Source: Channallabes apus
Taxonomy: Eukaryota > Chordata > Actinopteri > Siluriformes > Clariidae
Assembly: GCA_030522415.1 (NCBI GenBank)
Contig: CM060107.1
Location: 7,153,347 to 7,217,346 of the forward strand
DNA length: 64,000 nt
Direction of reading: 5' to 3'
Shown here in pieces: positions 55,238 through 64,000 of this stretch (position 1 is the stretch's first letter; every line of letters starts with the position of its first letter). Both the position numbers and the translations under genes were made by a program. Below the pieces are notes generated by a model. It was not told where the DNA came from and made no database searches. It saw nothing but the letters and a program-made list of their open reading frames with translations.

Positions 55238-55621
55238 TGTCAAGATGGACTAACCTGAGGTGACCAGAAGACGTAGCTTTAGCGGTTAGCCCAATGTAGC
55301 GTGGAGGATAAACCCAAACGCGGAAAGAAGCGAGCAGGCAGGATAACCACGCGATTTAGTTTAAGGACTCTCACAAAAACGGAGCAAGGGAAAAACACAA
55401 ATTTAACCCGCGTCCTAAAAATACACACACAATAGCAAAGACAAAACGGAACCAACATGTGAGTACTCACGGTTTGCTGAAACGACAGCTGGAGCTGACA
55501 TGGGCCGAACTCAATGACTGAGCGGTAAGCCATCGTTTGTTTACCTCTTTTATACTTCCTGGTTTTGCGCCCGTCTTACTTCCGGGTCCTAGTGCCGGGC
55601 GCAGATTGAGTGTGTATGACA
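55238..55621 (-). repeat. gypsy-2 3' LTR
   Basis: One extra A distinguishes it from the 5' LTR. The pol stop at 55576-55578 lies inside it. Confidence 0.93.
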
Positions 55622-58600
55622 GTACCCCCCTGTCCAGGACTGGCTCCTGACGGTCCTGGGATGGAGGATACCCTGTGACGGTAGTCCCGAATTAGCTGGG
55701 GGTCGAGAATGAACCGGGCCGGGATCCAAGATCGCTCCTCGGGGCCATAGCCCTCCCAGTCCACCAGGTATTGCGTACCTTTGCCCCGAGGGCGCGAGTC
55801 AAGGATTCGGCGCACGGTGTAGGCGGGACCGCCGTCGATGATCCGGGGAGGAGGAGCTGGGGGGGTGGGTGGAATCATGGGTGAGGTGATGAAGGGCTTG
55901 AACTGGGACAGGTGGAAGACTGGATGGATCCGGAGCGCCGCAGGCAGCTGGAGCCGGTAGGTGACAGGGTTAATTCTGTGAGTGATGTGGTATGGTCCGA
56001 TGAATCTGGGGGAAAGTTTCTTTGACTCGGTGCGGAGGTGGAGGTTTTTTGTGGACAGCCATACCTTGTCACCTACGTGGTATAGTCGTCCCGGAGGATG
56101 TCGGCGGCGATGTTGGTGGATGTAGCGGGCATTGGCACGTTGGATGGCCTGGTTGGTCGTAGTCCAGAGCCGCCGACATCTGCGGACCAACTGTTGGGCT
56201 GACGGTACATCAACCTCCGGCTCTGGGTGGTTGAAGACGGTGGGTTGGAAACCGTGGCATACCTCAAATGGGCTTAGGTTAATGGCAGAGGAGATGTGGA
56301 GGTTGTGTGATAGTTCCGCCCAAATGAGGTAGCGTGCCCAGGAGCGCTGACGGTCCGCTACGAAACATCTCAGATAGCGCTCCAGTTGTTGGTTGGTCCG
56401 CTCCGTCTGACCGTTAGTCTGTGGGTGGTATCCGGAGGACAGACTGCAGGTGGAATCGATCAGACGGCAGAAGGCCTTCCAGAACCGGGCTGTGAACTGG
56501 GGCCCTCTGTCCGAGACGATATCCTTGGGGAACCCATGCAGACGGACTACGTGCTCTAAAATCAGCTCTGCTGTTTCCTTTGCTGACGGGAGTCCGGCGA
56601 GAGCCACCAGATGCACGGTCTTAGAGAACCGATCCACGATCGTGAGGATGGTGTCTTTTCCTTCGGAGGCCGGCAGGCCCGTGATGAAGTCCACGGCAAT
56701 GTGCGTCCAGGGCCGTCGAGGGACGGGAAGGGGTTGCAGTTCTCCTGGAGAGGGTTGGTTGGTGGTCTTTGCCCTGGCACACACTGGGCATGCCTGAACG
56801 AACTCTTGGACGTCCCTCGTCATGGATGGCCACCAGAAGTCGCGCTGGATAAATTGGAGGGATCGTCGGGTGCCTGGATGGCCCGAAATTGGGGAGGAGT
56901 GTCCCCAGCGGAGAACCTCGGGTCTCATCCCTTCAGGCACGAAGAGTCGTCCAGGTGGCACACCTGCCGGTTCGGTCTCTGTACCTCGTGCCTGGCGCAC
57001 TCTCGTTTCCAGGTCCAGTTGCAGGGGTGCGATGATCTTGGAAGAGGGGAGGACAGGCGCGGGGTCCGCCCGGGGGGGGGTCCACCTCTAGTTGTTGGGA
57101 GAGGGCGTCAGCTTTGGTGTTCTTGGGCCCCGGGCGGTATGAGAGGTGGAAGTTGTAATTCTCAAAGAATAATGCCCACCGCGCCTGTCGTGGATTTAAC
57201 TGTTTAATGTTTCGGATGGTGATTAGATTTTGATGGTCCGTCCAGACTATGAATGGCTCACTGACGCCCTGGAGCCAGTGACGCCACTCCTCCAGAGCCC
57301 ACTTTATGGCCAGCAGTTCGCGGTCCCCTACCCCGTATCGCTGCTGAGTGGAGTCAAATTTTCTGGAGAAAAAACCACAAGGGTGTAGTTTTTGGTCTGG
57401 ACCTTGCTGTGAGAGGATAGCTCCAGCGCCCACATCTGAAGCATCCACCTCCACAACGAATGATTTATTGACATCTGGGTGGTGGAGAATCGGTGCAGTG
57501 GTGAAGCGGTGACACAGTGATCGAAAAGCGGAGACAGCTGCCGGGTTGAGGTGAAAAGGGAGAGAGGAAGGACGGGTCAGAGCGGTTAGGGGGGCGGCAA
57601 CTGTACTGTAGTCCCGGATAAAGCGACGATAGAAGTTCGCAAACCCGAGAAACCGTTGAAGCTGTTTGAGGGTCTTGGGTAGGGGCCAATGACGCACAAC
57701 CTCTAGCTTCTGCGGGTCCATGGCCACACCCTGGGGCGAGATGACAAAACCCAGGAACGTGGTGGAGCGCTCGTGAAAAGCGCACTTTTCCAACTTACAG
57801 TACAGTTGGTGGGCGAGTAATCTCTTTAGAACCGCCCTGACGTGCTGGGTGTGTTCTTCCATGGTGCGTGAATAAATTAAAATATCGTCCAGGTATGCGA
57901 ATGCCCACCGACCGAGCATGTCCCGAAGGACGTCGTTAATGAAGTGTTGGAATGCGGCGGGGGCATTGCACAGTCCAAATGGGATGACAAGAGTTTCATA
58001 ATGTCCGGTGGGGGTGATGAATGCCGTCTTCCACTCATCGCCCTCTCTGATGCGCACCAAGTTGTAGGCGCTCCGGAGGTCCAACTTCGTAAAGATGGTG
58101 GCGCCAGAGAGGGCGTCCAGGGCTGAGTTGGTAAGAGGCAGAGGATGTCGATTTTTGATGGTGAGATGGTTGAGCCCCCGATAGTCGACACAAGGGCGAA
58201 GTTCCCCGCCTCTCTTCTTCACGAAGAAGAACCCCGCGGCGGCAGGTGAGGAGGAGGGCCTGATGGTGCCTTGGCGCAGGGCGTTGTTTACATATTCCTC
58301 CATCACCTGGGTCTCGGTGGGTGTGAGTGAGTAGAGATGGCCGCGGGGGGGGATCGTACCGGGTTGGAGGTCTATGGCGAGGTCGTATGGACGATGAGGA
58401 GGAAGATGGGTGGCTCGTCGCCTGCAGAAAACCTCTGCTAGGTCTCGGTATGGTTCGGGGATGGAGTTGGTGTCGACGTCGGGGGCCTCGGACTCCCTAG
58501 AGCACGTCCCAGCCGCTGCCCGTAGGCATAGTTCGTTGCAGGTCGCGCCCCACTGAAGGATCCGATTCTGGGTCCAGGAGATTAGAGGGTCATGTTGGAG

Positions 58601-59029
58601 CAGCCAGGGATGACCAAGGATGATGGGTGGAGATGAGATGGAGGTGACGAAGAATTTTAACTGTTCATGGTGTTGGTTGATGGAGACGGTGATGGGTTCT
58701 GTTCGGGTGCTGATTGGGCTGGTGGAGAGGGGGCGACCGTCGACAGAGGTGATGCGAACGGGCTGGGATAACGCCTCGAGTTTTACCCCCAGGGTTTTGG
58801 CATATGCAGAGTCAATGAAGTTACCTGCTGCCCCGGAGTCGATGAACGCAGCACTTCGGACCCGTTTGTGGCCAACCTGGAGGTGTACCTGAACCGTGAG
58901 ACGGGAGGAGTTGGTGGTGATGGCGGAGAGACGAAGGGGACCCGGCGAGTCTCTCTCTCCTCTCACTGGGCCTGGGCGTTTCCCGGTCTGAGCGGGCATG
59001 TTGCCCTGTGATGTGTAGCTGACCCGCAA
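55576..59029 (-). CDS. Pol of gypsy-2 (protease, RT, RNase H, integrase, chromodomain)
   Basis: The order is: protease ([12 protein letters not shown]), RT ([31 protein letters not shown]), RNase H ([29 protein letters not shown]), integrase HHCC zinc site ([18 protein letters not shown]), integrase core ([26 protein letters not shown]), and chromodomain ([17 protein letters not shown]). Everything is open except one frame change between 56933 and 57090. There the minus strand has a run of nine C (57072-57080) in the linker after RNase H, so one base gained or lost there would explain it. Pol ends inside the 3' LTR. It is expressed by frameshifting from gag; no start codon of its own is expected. 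Confidence 0.9.
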
Positions 59030-60012
59030 TAGGCACAGAGCCCTTCACGAAAACGTCTCTCCCGTTCTGCAGCGGTCAAGGAGGCGCGTCCTAGTTGCAT
59101 GGGTTCCCCGGCTCCGGTGTCAACCACGGCAGGAGGTGGAGAACCGACATGTCCCGGGGTGGCGTAGGTGGCGGAGTCTGCGGGGCGTGGAGTGGTGACA
59201 GTGAAGGCGGGTGGTGGTCGTGACGTGGTGACGGCGAAGGTGGGTGCAGGTGGCAGGGTGCGAGGGGCTGGCCTCGGACGAGAGAGGAGGCGCTGGTCGA
59301 TCCGGAGAGCGAGTTGGATTAGGCCCTCCAGGGTCGCAGGAAGCTCTCGCCCGGCTAGTTCGTCCTTAATCCGAGAAGCCAGTCCCTCGTAGTAGGATGT
59401 CCGGAGTGCTGCATCGCCCCACGTTGTTTGGACGGCGAGAGTGCGAAACTCGGCCGTATAGCGGCTCACGGGCAATCCTCCCTGCCTCAGGTGATAAAGT
59501 CTGGTGTCGGTCTCCACCTCGCCCGCTGGATGTTCGAAAGTGAGTTTGAGTTGGTGAGTGAACTCATTGTAAGAGTGGGCGGTGTCTGTATCTGCCCGTA
59601 AAACTGCCGTGGCCCACTCTGCTGCCTGCCCTTTTAGCAACGAGACGAGAAGAGCAATGCGAAGGCGATCGGTGGAGTATTTGGTGGCATTAAACTCAAA
59701 CACCAGATCGAGAGCTGTTAGAAAAACGCTGCACTTCCCGTCCGTGCCGTTCCACTTCTCTGGTAGAGAAAGAAAAACATCAGAAGGAGGGGGGGGGGGG
59801 GGATGCGGCGCCGCGGCCCCCGCGGCGTGCGATCGAGCAGTGACGTCACCAACAGCTGCGCGGAGATCCGTATTCTCCCGCCGGAGCTCAGCGACCTCGC
59901 GGCGGAGGGAAGCGAGATCCGCGGTGAGCTGATTGATTAGCGCCGCATGCTGATCTACAACGTCGCAGAGACTCGCATAATCCGCTGGGTTTACCGCGGA
60001 CGGCTCAGTCAT
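58963..60012 (-). CDS. Gag of gypsy-2
   Basis: The 349-residue protein starts at ATG 60010-60012, two bases after the LTR. It has a predicted N-terminal coiled coil ([20 protein letters not shown]), a Pro-rich stretch encoded by a long G run on the plus strand (about 59790-59802), a capsid-like region of the PEG10/RTL type ([37 protein letters not shown]) and one zinc knuckle ([14 protein letters not shown]). It would form the particle that packages the element's RNA. It ends at TGA 58963-58965, just after the slippery site. Confidence 0.93.
   Translation of the reverse strand: MTEPSAVNPADYASLCDVVDQHAALINQLTADLASLRREVAELRRENTDLRAAVGDVTARSHAAGAAAPHPPPPPPSDVFLSLPEKWNGTDGKCSVFLTALDLVFEFNATKYSTDRLRIALLVSLLKGQAAEWATAVLRADTDTAHSYNEFTHQLKLTFEHPAGEVETDTRLYHLRQGGLPVSRYTAEFRTLAVQTTWGDAALRTSYYEGLASRIKDELAGRELPATLEGLIQLALRIDQRLLSRPRPAPRTLPPAPTFAVTTSRPPPAFTVTTPRPADSATYATPGHVGSPPPAVVDTGAGEPMQLGRASLTAAERERRFREGLCAYCGSATHHRATCPLRPGNAQAQ
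58978..58984 (-). other. -1 ribosomal frameshift heptamer GGGAAAC
   Basis: In the gag frame it reads G GGA AAC, the X XXY YYZ form. Pol lies in the -1 frame, and gag stops five codons later. PEG10 is known to use this heptamer. Downstream GGAGAGA and TCTCTCC could form a stem. Confidence 0.75.
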
Positions 60013-60014
60013 TC
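60003..60014 (-). promoter_or_regulatory. Self-priming primer-binding site of gypsy-2
   Basis: After the LTR the minus strand reads G then AATGACTGAGC. These 11 bases pair perfectly with GCTCAGTCATT at 60289-60299 in the LTR, at the expected mRNA 5' end. The gag ATG lies within the site. Confidence 0.65.
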
Positions 60015-60397
60015 TGTCAAGATGGACTAACCTGAGGTGACCAGAAGACGTAGCTTTAGCGGTTAGCCCAATGTAGCGTGGAGGATAAACCCAAACGCGG
60101 AAAGAAGCGAGCAGGCAGGATAACCACGCGATTTAGTTTAGGACTCTCACAAAAACGGAGCAAGGGAAAAACACAAATTTAACCCGCGTCCTAAAAATAC
60201 ACACACAATAGCAAAGACAAAACGGAACCAACATGTGAGTACTCACGGTTTGCTGAAACGACAGCTGGAGCTGACATGGGCCGAACTCAATGACTGAGCG
60301 GTAAGCCATCGTTTGTTTACCTCTTTTATACTTCCTGGTTTTGCGCCCGTCTTACTTCCGGGTCCTAGTGCCGGGCGCAGATTGAGTGTGTATGACA
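60015..60397 (-). repeat. gypsy-2 5' LTR
   Basis: Minus-strand ends are TGTCATACAC and TTGACA. It contains TATAAAAG (60323-60330). Confidence 0.93.
60323..60330 (-). promoter_or_regulatory. TATA box of gypsy-2 LTR
   Basis: TATAAAAG on minus begins 31 bases upstream of 60299, the first base of the stretch complementary to the primer site. Confidence 0.65.
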
Positions 60398-60693
60398 GCA
60401 TCATCCGCACTGAGCTCCCTGACCTGCACTCCATCTACAGCAAGCGGTGCTGGAATAAGGCCAGGAAGATCATGAAGGACCTCAGTCACCCCAGTAATGG
60501 ACTGTTCTCTTTGTTGCGGTCTGGGAAGAGATTCCGCTCCCTAAAGGCCAATACAGAGAGACTGAGGAGGAGCTTCTTCCCGCAGTTGATAAGGTCTCTC
60601 AATCACACCTCCACACAGGACTAATAACATCTTTTAAGCTCACAACACTGACTGGACAATCATGGACACATTCATACACACGCACTAAATATT
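60398..60693 (+). mobile_element. LINE copy B, 3' part
   Basis: It starts with the repeated GCATC and finishes the RT frame (stop at 60622-60624). About 70 bp of 3' untranslated sequence follow, and it is cut at 60694 by a BEL LTR on the minus strand. No repeat tail is seen, so the true LINE end should lie beyond BEL-2. Confidence 0.85.
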
Positions 60694-61519
60694 TGTAGAT
60701 GCGGTTGGCTTATTTCACTAGTTTTGACGCGTAGCTAATGTCTTAAAGTTTCACTCACATGACAGAAGTCCGATCTCTTTGTCTTTTGTCGTTTGTTTGT
60801 CAGCATCAAAGAATCAACACTTCATACAGTCGTCTTGAGTAAATCCACTGTTATTACAGACACCAGTTGCTGCATCTTGCAAATCTCTGAGTTTTACAAC
60901 AACCTGTTTGCTGTATCTTGTAGATTACAATCTTGGCTTGGGTATCTAACAACACTCTTGTTGTTTCTTACTTTCCCAGCTTACGTTAGCTTACGGTTAC
61001 AACAACCTCGTTGCTGTATTTTACATTTCTAGATTACCGGGAGCTCTCACTAGCTGACGGTATTTTACATTTCTAGCTTACCGGGAGCTCTCATTAGCTG
61101 ACGGTATTTTACATTTCTAGCTTACCGGGAGCTCTCATTAGCTGACGGTATTTTACATTTCTAGCTTACCGGGAGCTCTCATTAGCTGACGGTATTTTAC
61201 ATTTCTAGCTTACCGGGAGCTCTCATTAGCTGACGGTCAAAAGCTTGTGTTTCCGTAGCCTTCCAAATCTATACTGAGCTTTCTAGCATATCACAGTCAC
61301 ACAAATGCGTGTAATAGTAGAATGACATCACAGACCAACTTACAATTGTCAACTTATGATGCATGACTAAGAAATATATAAAGCTTATGGCTTATGTAAC
61401 AAACTTAATGCTTAATGCTTTACTAATGAATAGAACAAGGTAGAATAAATGAAATAACAGCAAGTAAAATAAAATAAACACAACAACAAATTCATTACAA
61501 GTGCGATATGGCACTTACA
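60694..61519 (-). repeat. BEL-2 3' LTR (826 bp)
   Basis: It is closely similar to the solo LTR at 51651-52373 but longer, because of a 44-bp tandem array. Confidence 0.92.
61022..61238 (-). repeat. 44-bp tandem array in BEL-2 LTR, five copies
   Basis: 'accgggagctctca.tagctg' starts at 61036, 61080, 61124, 61168 and 61212, each exactly 44 bases apart, with 'acggtattttacatttctag' between. The solo LTR has two diverged units and BEL-1 has one. Confidence 0.95.
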
Positions 61520-61704
61520 TTCCAGCCCCTAATTGACAGGCATGGAGACTGACAATTACAATTTTGTGTTTTTTTTTTTTTTTTGATAAAGCTATGAAAT
61601 CAAACATTTTTACCCTTTTAAACGTTTTAAATCTTTTAAGTGTGTAATATTTATCTCAGATGTTTACATTTGCATATCAAATTTCATAACATATTACCAC
61701 ACAT

Positions 61705-63963
61705 TTAACAGTCCATTTCATATATGAGGCACAGCTTGTCGATGGGTCTTTCCAGAGTGTTGGTCTTGGTTTTAACTAGCACACGTCTCACCAGTCCCCT
61801 TTTGTCAGGGAACACTTTCGTGATTCGTCCCATGACCCATAAATTTCTTGGAGAAGACTCATCAATTATTAAAACTATGTCTCCAATCGAAAGGTTTTTT
61901 CTTTCTTGACACCATTTTTGCCGTTCCTGGAGCAAGGGCAAGTATTCACGTACCCATCGCTTCCAGAGCAGGTCTGATCGATGCTGGATCTGCTTCTCCC
62001 TGCGACGTGCATAGATGACATATCCAGGTGGCAGGTTTGGCTGTTTTTTCAGCAGCTGCAGGTGGTTTGGTGTCAGAGGTTCCATTTTAGGCGAGCAGTT
62101 GTTTCTTTTCACAGATGCCTTTCGTTTTTGCTGTGTGCGAATTCCCTGTTTGAATTCTGCTGCTGCTTTACCCTTTTGCAACGTGAGAAGTTCTTCCTTA
62201 AAATTGTGTCTTTGAGTGAACTTAATGATTTCGTTTTCTGCTCTTGTTAGGTCTTGCGCTTTTAGAGACTTGTGATTTTCTGTCTTTGGGTCATCTACTT
62301 GTGTTTTAAGCCTTTCTGTTTTTTGTTTCAGCATGTCTCTGATGCGAAGGATCCAGGCAATGGATATTTTTAACTTGTGCCAGTCAGAGTGATGATTAAT
62401 CAGTTTACTCACTGCGTCTGTGTCTGTGCATTTTGTAATGCTCACAATATTCACTAAAGCTGAGAGCTTAACTTCATCAGCATTTTCATCAAAATTTTCT
62501 TTTATTGATGTGTCATGAATATTTTTAGGCCATTTGCACTCTGCTTCTTTGAGGAGGGAGGGACCTTGGATCCAGTCAACATTTTTTATGAACTTTTCAC
62601 AAGATACCCCCCTGGAGGCAGAGTCAGCTGGGGTATTTGAGGTATTAACGTACCTCCATTGCTGTGACTTGGTTGACTCTCTTATAATGGCGATTCTGTT
62701 GGCCACGAAGGTTTTAAAACGAAGTGTTTTGTTATCAATGTGTCTCAAAACAGTTGTACTGTCAGTCCACAACATAGAGTCCAGCAATTTCAATTCTAGC
62801 TGTTCTTTTAGCATTTTGTCATTTTTTACATCGACCACTGCCGCAGTCAGTTCCATTCGTGGAATGGTGGTCTGTTTCAGGGGTGCTACACGGGAGTTCC
62901 CCATCATGAATGCACAATGTGTTAGTCCATTAGCGTTTACTAACCTGAGGTATGAGACAGCTCCCTATCCCATTTCACTTGCATCCGAGAAGTGATGGAG
63001 TTGTGCTGTAGCTGTAACTCCGAAGTCGGCTGGGTTTATGGACCTTGCTATGCTGAACTCGGACAGTCTGTGCAGCTCTTGCAGCCAGGTTTTCCATGCC
63101 GTTGCAAACTGCTCGGGAATGTCATCATCCCAGGCAAGTTTTTCTTTACATAACTGTTGCATTGGGATTGTAGCTGGCAGTACGGCAGGTGGGAGAAAGC
63201 CTAACGGGTCGTATGTTGAGCTAGTGATTGATAGAATTCCTCTTCTTGTCACAGGTCGTTCCTTTGAACTAATCTTAAACTTGAACATGTCTGAATCAAT
63301 GCACCACAGCACCCCCAGAGCTCTCTCTATGGGCAGTGCATCTTTACTCAAGTCTAAGTCTTTCATGTCTTTGATCCTTTCACTCTCGGGAATGACAGTC
63401 AGTAGGGCACGGCTATTGCCTTTTAAAAGGTGAGAGTGCGCACTGCTCGGGCGTGCACTGCTTAGACGCGCGCTGCTGTCTGCATTTCGGTTGTTGGGCA
63501 CTTGAAAGGATGCTTTCTTAAGTGGGAGGTCGATGTGGGAGTGATTATTTGTGAACTGCAAGGAGTTATTACACATTTGTTCTACACTTTCAATGCAGAT
63601 TCGGTTAACTGTAACGGTCACTGGTTTGTCGGGTTCTCGGTGAAGCCCGGCCACAGTCCATCCGAGAGCACTCTGCATCGCGTATGGCCCTCTATGCCTG
63701 CTATTGATTATTCGCTTAGGTTCTGTGAGTTCGTCCTCTTTATATCCTATGAGAATTTCGACTCCAGCGCTAATCTGGGGCAGTTTTACTTCACTGAGGT
63801 ATGGCCACTTATCGATGTCATGCTGTTGTGGAATGTTTGCCACTGTAACTGGCATAGTCTTTTGTGTGAAGACGTTGGGAAGTTCAATAAAATTGTTTTC
63901 TTCCAGGCCACTAATCTCCAAATCATTGAGCATGTAGCTATCTACTAGTTCTGAGGAGTTCAT
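61705..63963 (-). pseudogene. BEL-2 Pol with in-frame deletions and one nonsense codon
   Basis: One frame runs from before 63963 to the stop at 61705, interrupted by a single TAG (62965-62967) where BEL-1 has TAT (Tyr in SEMGYGA). It begins in the segment after the protease (LPNVFTQKTMPVTVANIP, KWPYLSEV, SALGWTVAGL). Near 63430 the RT centre with YVDD is missing and is replaced by a piece of the gag repeat (SSARLSSARPSSAHSHL). RNase H and a linker follow. Near 62085 the integrase core is missing (KRNNCSPK joins EPLTPNHLQL). The C-terminus (RPIDKLCLIYEMDC) is complete, unlike BEL-1. Both deletions keep the frame. Confidence 0.88.
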
Positions 63964-64000
63964 AGTGCTCAGCCGTATCTTAACTCTTTTGCCTCGTGCA

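Larger units (their letters stand above)
55238..60397 (-). mobile_element. Ty3 chromovirus gypsy-2, near intact
   Basis: The LTRs are 55238-55621 (384 bp) and 60015-60397 (383 bp). They seem identical except for one A in a run (55360s). The target duplication GCATC flanks the element (55233-55237 and 60398-60402). A purine tract with AGGGGGGG precedes the 3' LTR. Gag and pol overlap in a -1 arrangement. It inserted into LINE copy B. Confidence 0.96.
60694..64000 (-). mobile_element. BEL/Pao retrotransposon BEL-2, partial at window edge
   Basis: On minus, the 3' LTR is 60694-61519 and the internal region runs from 61520 past 64000. The purine tract (AGGGGCTGGAA on minus, about 61521-61532) matches that of BEL-1. 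Pol is open over long stretches but lacks the RT centre and the integrase core. Gag and the 5' LTR are outside the window. Confidence 0.9.

Noticed and set aside
61022..61238. CRISPR-like array
   Set aside because: Units of 44 bp are contiguous without variable spacers and lie in a retrotransposon LTR of a vertebrate.

Overview
The window is eukaryotic nuclear DNA from a teleost (ray-finned) fish. The evidence is the repeat spectrum (Tc1-like transposons, fish L2 and CR1-type LINEs, RTE 3' ends, tRNA-derived SINEs, DIRS, BEL/Pao and Ty3 chromovirus elements, long AT, AC and ATT microsatellites) together with a spliced vertebrate sialyltransferase gene. The lower taxon cannot be fixed from the sequence; an otophysan fish such as a catfish is only a guess. 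Almost every long reading frame belongs to a mobile element.

The host genes are two ST3GAL1/2-like beta-galactoside alpha-2,3-sialyltransferase genes on the minus strand. One is complete: six coding exons between 34917 and 26452, including a 46-base microexon, joining in phase into about 329 codons. The second shows only its last coding exon (44619-44786). Its upstream exons must lie beyond 64000, so the 19 kb from 44787 to the window end is probably its intron, filled by nested retroelements.

Layout: 1-4480 microsatellites, hAT-like relics, a SINE and an L2 3' end. 4485-5838 Tc1-like transposon with an open transposase. 6284-11612 complete Ty3 chromovirus (minus strand) with indistinguishable 439-bp LTRs and one open gag-pol frame. 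13762-19080 decayed DIRS element with a multiplied tyrosine-recombinase segment. 19081-26400 intergenic DNA with a SINE, Tc1 relics and an RTE 3' end. 26452-34917 the complete sialyltransferase gene. 35400-40555 a Tigger-like repeat, a transposase tail, and a hAT relic split by an L2. 40590-43150 a minus-strand CR1/L2-type LINE.

45062-64000 is a stack of insertions. A DIRS fragment (minus) is interrupted by a BEL/Pao element (plus, from 45959). The 3' LTR of that element was hit by a solo BEL LTR (target duplication GGATA) and by a LINE (from 52423). The LINE was hit by a second Ty3 chromovirus (55238-60397, target duplication GCATC) and, at its 3' end, by a second BEL/Pao element (minus, 60694 to beyond the window).

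The most interesting observation concerns the two chromoviruses. Each carries, about 30 nt downstream of a TATA box in its LTR, a stretch complementary to the bases immediately after the 5' LTR, as in Tf1-type self-primed reverse transcription. In both, the gag start lies in or within a few bases of that primer site and pol ends inside the 3' LTR. One makes Gag-Pol as a single frame. The other has gag and pol in a -1 overlap with a GGGAAAC slippery heptamer of the PEG10 type. Further points: a conserved CRE-TATA promoter in the DIRS ends, 44-bp tandem repeats in a BEL LTR, and in-frame internal deletions in the second BEL element, one of them sealed with a piece of its own gag repeat.
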